Part shown: positions 60,614 through 64,000 of the stretch, piece after piece
How positions within the stretch are numbered: the first letter of the stretch is position 1
Layout: every line of letters starts with the position of its first letter
DNA from: Cytobacillus firmus
GTDB lineage: Bacteria > Bacillota > Bacilli > Bacillales > Cytobacillaceae
DNA: 64,000 nt
Assembly: GCF_023612095.1 (NCBI RefSeq)
Contig: NZ_CP086235.1
Span: 1,633,001 to 1,697,000, forward strand
Reading direction: 5' to 3'
The notes under the pieces: model-generated
Databases searched by the model: none
The model's input: the letters and a program-made list of their open reading frames with translations, nothing else
Told to the model about the DNA's origin: nothing
Program-made: the position numbers and the translations under genes

Positions 60614-61217
60614 TGCAGACTGCAATCCCAAAAGGGTAGTGTTTGCCTTCTCTTTTCGGTTCAATGAGAACACTTCGCTGATAATAAAATTCCGTCTCTC
60701 CGTAAGACTTGAACAGTTCAATAAATTCATCTTCAGTCAGCTGGTGAAAATGGAAGGGCTCATTTGTTGGCTTCCCCCGCCCGGCGCCGAAGGGTGTGGA
60801 TAAAATGAGAGTCCCGCCCGGCTTTAGCATCTTAAAAAGACTGTTAAGGAATATTTCTTCTGATGGCAGGTGTTCAAGCGTTTCAAAGCTCGTTATCACA
60901 TCAAAGAATCCTAATTGTTCTGGGAGGGAATCATCTTCCGCATTGGCTTTAATATATTGCACGAGAGGGTGATAATGATGCTGTCTGGCATATTTCAGTG
61001 TATCGTCATCAATGTCCACTGCTACAATTTCACTAATTTCTTTTTTCTTGGCTTTTGCCATGATTTTTGAACCGTACCCCGTACCGCAGGCAATATCAAG
61101 CACTCTTCCTTTAGCGTAATAAAGAGAAAAATAGTAACGTGCCAAATGTTCCAGAAGCATTCCGTTAGTAACCGGCATTTCCTCCAGTATGATTCTTTCT
61201 CCAGTATTATCGAGCAT
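60600..61217 (-). CDS. yodH: Class I SAM-dependent methyltransferase (YodH-like)
   Basis: 205 residues. GRVLDIACGTGYGSKIMAK (motif I, about residue 38), VAVDIDDDTLKYAR (motif II), FDVITSFETLEHLP (motif IV) and LKPGGTLILSTPFG (motif VI) are complete, of the UbiE/small-molecule type. Position near ctpA agrees with B. subtilis yodH, but the length differs somewhat, so the name is provisional. GATGGTGGAGAAAA precedes the ATG. Confidence 0.8.
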   Translation of the reverse strand: MLDNTGERIILEEMPVTNGMLLEHLARYYFSLYYAKGRVLDIACGTGYGSKIMAKAKKKEISEIVAVDIDDDTLKYARQHHYHPLVQYIKANAEDDSLPEQLGFFDVITSFETLEHLPSEEIFLNSLFKMLKPGGTLILSTPFGAGRGKPTNEPFHFHQLTEDEFIELFKSYGETEFYYQRSVLIEPKREGKHYPFGIAVCRKSK

Positions 61218-61331
61218 TTTTCTCCACCATCCTTAATAGAAATTATAGCAAATATGTCTTATGGTTTGTATGGACTGGTAAAATCATATACAATGGGTCA
61301 TTAGACAGGATAGCTATAAAGAGGTGATCCT

Positions 61332-61733
61332 TTGAAGCAGGTAGTAAAGCTTAATGAAGAGACCCGCAGGCAAATATCAGATATTGAAAAAAAATGTGAA
61401 AAGCTTGCAGAAGAACTTCTTAATAAGTATAAAACAGACTTTCAAACTGAAGAGGAAAATCTGGCAGTGGACCTGGTCAGAACGATAAAGGGCCGGCATG
61501 CTTCAGAAAACGATGTGTTTGAAAATGATTATGAATCCATTCTGGAACTGGGAATTGAGACGGAGGATGAATTTTTTCCGAATGCTTATATTCCCATCTG
61601 GAAATGCAAACAGGAAATGTTTCATCCCGTTGGGTATTTAACCAATCTGGATATTGATTTAATAGAGAAGAAAATGATGCTTATGATTGAAGAAATGCTG
61701 GCAGATGGTGTAGAAAGGGAAAAGTATGAATAA
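61332..61733 (+). CDS. Hypothetical protein coupled to a COG0523 GTPase
   Basis: 133 residues, acidic, mostly helical, beginning with a coiled-coil-like stretch (ETRRQISDIEKKCEKLAEELL). One CK pair but no metal motif. TTG start with AAAGAGGTGATCC. Its last 8 bases overlap the start of the GTPase gene, so the two are co-translated. No family recognised; a partner or target of the metal-insertion GTPase is a fair guess. Confidence 0.7.
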   Translation: MKQVVKLNEETRRQISDIEKKCEKLAEELLNKYKTDFQTEEENLAVDLVRTIKGRHASENDVFENDYESILELGIETEDEFFPNAYIPIWKCKQEMFHPVGYLTNLDIDLIEKKMMLMIEEMLADGVEREKYE

Positions 61734-62646
61734 AACAGAAATATATATACTATCAGGTTTTCTTGGGAGCGGGAAAACGACGCTGCTAAAGCAGCTGCTC
61801 CAGGATGAAAAAAAGCAAGGCAGAAAAGTGGCAGTCATGATGAACGAGCTTGGGAAAGTTTCAATTGATTCGGACGCAGTTGATGATGGGGTTCCTTTAA
61901 AAGAGCTGCTTGACGGCTGTATATGCTGTACCATTTCAGATAAGCTTGAGGCCCAGCTTCAGGAATTATTGATGGTTGAAAAGCCGGAAGCGATCTATAT
62001 TGAAACTACAGGTGCTGCTCATCCCATTGAAGTTCTGGATAGCATTCTTTCCCCACTCTTTGCAGACAGGATGCAGGTAAAAGGCATTATTTCTGTTGTT
62101 GACAGTCCAAGATGGCTTAATCGAAATATGTTAAGCCCTCAGGTGCAGCAGCTTTTAATTGAGCAGGTAAGGCATGCAGACTTAATAATTTTGAATAAAG
62201 CAGATGAACTTTCCGAGGCGGAACAAGCGCGGCTTACAATGGAGATTCAGGGTCTGAACAGCCAGGCGTTCACCATCTTAACTTCATACTCAAAGATTTC
62301 TGTAAAGCAGGTAAGAGGTATGTCCACAGGGAATAAGAGCAAGGCATCCAGGTCACATGTTATTTCTGATTTAAAGCTTAGCACGTTCGTTTATCGGTTT
62401 CAAAAAGCTGTCAATCAGACTGATTTTGAGGATTTTCTTAGAGGACTTCCAGACACTGTGTACAGAATAAAAGGGTATATGAAGCTGAATTCTTCAAAGT
62501 ATCCGTATCTTTTTCAGTTTTCTTATGGAATGCCGCTTTATATGCAGGAAAACATCAATATGCCCCTGAATATGGTGTTTATTGGGGAGAATCTTGATTG
62601 GGCAGAAATCGAACAAAGGTTAAAAATTCTGGAAGCAACTAATTAA
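61726..62646 (+). CDS. COG0523-family GTPase (CobW/ZNG1-like metallochaperone)
   Basis: 306 residues. GFLGSGKTTLLKQ (Walker A, about residue 10), DGCICCTISD (the CxCC metal-binding motif, about residue 64), IYIETTGAAHP, ISVVDSP and ILNKADEL (G4). The C-terminal CobW domain is present but short and lacks the His-rich tail of many members. Such GTPases deliver zinc or another metal to client enzymes. The start overlaps the preceding gene. A terminator follows. Confidence 0.87.
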   Translation: MNKTEIYILSGFLGSGKTTLLKQLLQDEKKQGRKVAVMMNELGKVSIDSDAVDDGVPLKELLDGCICCTISDKLEAQLQELLMVEKPEAIYIETTGAAHPIEVLDSILSPLFADRMQVKGIISVVDSPRWLNRNMLSPQVQQLLIEQVRHADLIILNKADELSEAEQARLTMEIQGLNSQAFTILTSYSKISVKQVRGMSTGNKSKASRSHVISDLKLSTFVYRFQKAVNQTDFEDFLRGLPDTVYRIKGYMKLNSSKYPYLFQFSYGMPLYMQENINMPLNMVFIGENLDWAEIEQRLKILEATN

Positions 62647-62661
62647 ACAGGATAGTTAAAG

Positions 62662-62693
62662 AAAATCGCACTCATATGGTGCGATTTTTTTAT
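62662..62693 (+). terminator. Rho-independent terminator after the COG0523 gene
   Basis: AAATCGCAC pairs with GTGCGATTT around 6 nt, followed by TTTT. Confidence 0.86.
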
Positions 62694-62777
62694 TGTCTGA
62701 ATGAATGAAGAAAACCTTTTTTTGGGAAACTCATTATATAATGCCTAACCGAAAAAACCTATAAATGAGTGGAATTT

Positions 62778-63611
62778 ATGAAAACTTTAAACATAATCAT
62801 GGTATTCATCTTTCTTCTTTTTGCAGGAGGCACACATACTTCTGCAGAAGAAGAGGGGATTAGCTGGCGGATTGAGATGCTGCCATGGGAGAAAGTGAAT
62901 GGGATATTGCCGAAATACAGTAAATTTACCGTTCTGGATGTTGAAACAGGCAAGAAGTTTAAGGTTCAGCGTCGTGCCGGAAGCCATCATGCAGATGTTC
63001 AGCCATTAAATGCTGAAGAAACAAAAATCATGAAAAGCATTTATGGCGGAAAATGGAGCTGGAAGCGGCGCGCCATCATAGTTATTAATGGCAATCAATG
63101 GATAGCGGCTTCCATGCATGGTATGCCCCATGGAGGAGGTGCACTGAAAAATAATTTTCCAGGGCACTTTTGCATTCATTTTTTTGGCAGTACTACACAT
63201 CGGACAAACTTTATGGATTTATCACACAAGCTAATGATTTTGAAAGCGGCAGGAAAGCTTGAAGGATATCTCAATAATGCCAATCCATATGAAGTAATCA
63301 GTGCATTCATGGCAGGACTAAAACAGCAGGATTCCAGGATTGTCCAGTCGATTTCCCTCCAGCCTTTAGCATGGAATAAAGTCCTGCCCAGAATTGAGAA
63401 TGTAAGGCTAAGTGCGATGCCTGTCCTTCCGGCTGAAGATTTGACAGATGAGCTGAGTATGGAAGTGCCGGTGGAAGCAGATTGGTTTATAAAAAACCGC
63501 GGCAGACAGCATTTTCGAGGAAGCATAAATCTTGTGCGCTTTTCACAGGCAGATCCATGGAAAGTGGATAATAAAAGGTTCTTAAAGGAAAATAAGTTAG
63601 TGAACGAATAA
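62778..63611 (+). CDS. Secreted protein with a possible L,D-transpeptidase-like Cys motif
   Basis: 277 residues. Signal peptide ending near HTSAE. Residues about 30-180 form a conserved secreted domain with WEKVNGILPKYSKFTVLDVETG, VQRRAGSHHADVQPL, YGGKWSWKRRAI, MHGMPHGGG and GHFCIHFFGSTTH as landmarks. The last two resemble the His-Gly and Cys-Ile-Arg/His elements of YkuD L,D-transpeptidases, although the full motif differs. The rest is unassigned. I do not recognise a named family with certainty. ATG chosen over a GTG three codons earlier; the binding site is weak. Confidence 0.72.
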   Translation: MKTLNIIMVFIFLLFAGGTHTSAEEEGISWRIEMLPWEKVNGILPKYSKFTVLDVETGKKFKVQRRAGSHHADVQPLNAEETKIMKSIYGGKWSWKRRAIIVINGNQWIAASMHGMPHGGGALKNNFPGHFCIHFFGSTTHRTNFMDLSHKLMILKAAGKLEGYLNNANPYEVISAFMAGLKQQDSRIVQSISLQPLAWNKVLPRIENVRLSAMPVLPAEDLTDELSMEVPVEADWFIKNRGRQHFRGSINLVRFSQADPWKVDNKRFLKENKLVNE

Positions 63612-63643
63612 AAGCCTGAGAATAGAATCTCAGGCCTTTATTC
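63609..63643. terminator. Bidirectional terminator
   Basis: AAAGCCTGAGA pairs with TCTCAGGCCTTT (one bulge) around 6 nt; lies between two converging genes. Confidence 0.8.
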
Positions 63644-63646
63644 ATT

Positions 63647-63889
63647 TTACTGTTTTTCGCCAAATTTGATGAATGTCCGCTCGTCTTCTACAAGTCCGCA
63701 AGCCGCACATTGAACCCTTTTATCAGGGCCTTTGTAAGGCATATGGAAGGGGGACAGCTGTTCACTGCTGTATTCTTCCAAAACATTCCCTGTTTGAGGA
63801 TCCATTTTTATGGATTGAGGCACCTGCTGAATAATATTGAATCGGCTTCTGTTTGTTTTACAGTTTGGGCACCGGTAAGGTGAATTCAT
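63647..63889 (-). CDS. Zinc-ribbon hypothetical protein
   Basis: 80 residues. CPNC near residue 7 and CAAC near residue 61 form a split zinc ribbon with a 50-residue insertion between the knuckles. AAAGGAGAATGAGTT precedes the ATG. No enzyme motif; could be an RNA/DNA- or protein-binding accessory factor. The remaining bases to the window end (63890-64000) hold only its upstream region, with no further gene visible. Confidence 0.78.
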   Translation of the reverse strand: MNSPYRCPNCKTNRSRFNIIQQVPQSIKMDPQTGNVLEEYSSEQLSPFHMPYKGPDKRVQCAACGLVEDERTFIKFGEKQ

Positions 63890-64000
63890 AACTCATTCTC
63901 CTTTCTCGCATATTAGCTGTATTTTTTGCATTTATAAATTTATTTATGTAAAAATACATCTAAGGAAATATATTTGTTTCCTGTTTTGGAAGGGATGTGG

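Noticed and set aside
1..64000. CRISPR arrays, tRNA clusters, riboswitches, prophage or transposase genes
   Set aside because: None was seen: there are no regularly spaced repeats, no cloverleaf-like runs, no T-box before ilvD or ilvA, and no integrase or transposase motifs.

Overview
The window is chromosomal DNA from a low-GC, endospore-forming Firmicute of the Bacillaceae, possibly from the Cytobacillus/Mesobacillus part of the family (an inference from gene content and a dispersed repeat, not proven). Strong GGAGG-type ribosome binding sites, frequent TTG/GTG starts, hairpin-plus-T terminators and many Bacillus subtilis yp-/yod- genes in their usual neighbourhood support this. No tRNA, rRNA, prophage, transposase or CRISPR array is visible.

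Layout. 1-10.8 kb: end of an amidohydrolase, a DegV protein, ypgQ, a YfmR-type ABC-F ATPase, ypgR, ilvD, the bacilliredoxin yphP, the methyltransferase ypiP, an aminotransferase and ypjP. 10.9-20.9 kb: a tellurium-resistance-type (Ter) stress cluster lying between ypjP and thyA. It holds TerD, TerC, a four-gene metabolite-synthesis module (CitE-like aldolase, PRTase-TRSP, StiP-type PRTase-like protein, HAD phosphatase), a YceG-type protein, TelA and a second TerD. Each half is preceded by a near-perfect sigma-W-type promoter. 21-32 kb: a lethal-factor-like (M34) metallopeptidase, thyA-dfrA-ypkP, ilvA, tatAC, ypmP, a second DegV, a nucleoside hydrolase and ypmQRS. 32-37.3 kb: a DUF4397 protein, a second RsgA-type GTPase, msrA-msrB, a PTS IIA protein, an SGNH hydrolase and a YjcZ-type peptide.

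37.5-50.4 kb: an FAD oxidoreductase, then the lysine/beta-lysine catabolic block: yodT, yodS, yodR, yodQ, a GabT-like aminotransferase, an aldehyde dehydrogenase, yodP, a PAS-AAA-HTH sigma-54 activator, kamA and yokU. The order allows a route lysine -> beta-lysine -> N6-acetyl-beta-lysine -> 3-keto acid -> 4-acetamidobutyrate -> GABA -> succinate. A canonical -24/-12 promoter precedes kamA, and a 16-bp palindrome TGCCGA-N4-TCGGCA occurs both at enhancer distance from it and upstream of the activator gene. 50.5-64 kb: yozE, yodN, yozD, spo0M, a glycerophosphodiesterase, yodL, two tiny basic proteins, deoD, yodJ, a CopZ-like protein, ctpA, an LCP protein, yodH, a COG0523 GTPase, a secreted protein with a possible L,D-transpeptidase-like Cys motif, and a zinc-ribbon protein.

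Two genes (the aldehyde dehydrogenase and spo0M) are each broken by what looks like one missing base. Three modular copies of a dispersed inverted-repeat element lie in intergenic gaps. Several genes under 60 codons are supported by ribosome binding sites and composition and are listed individually.
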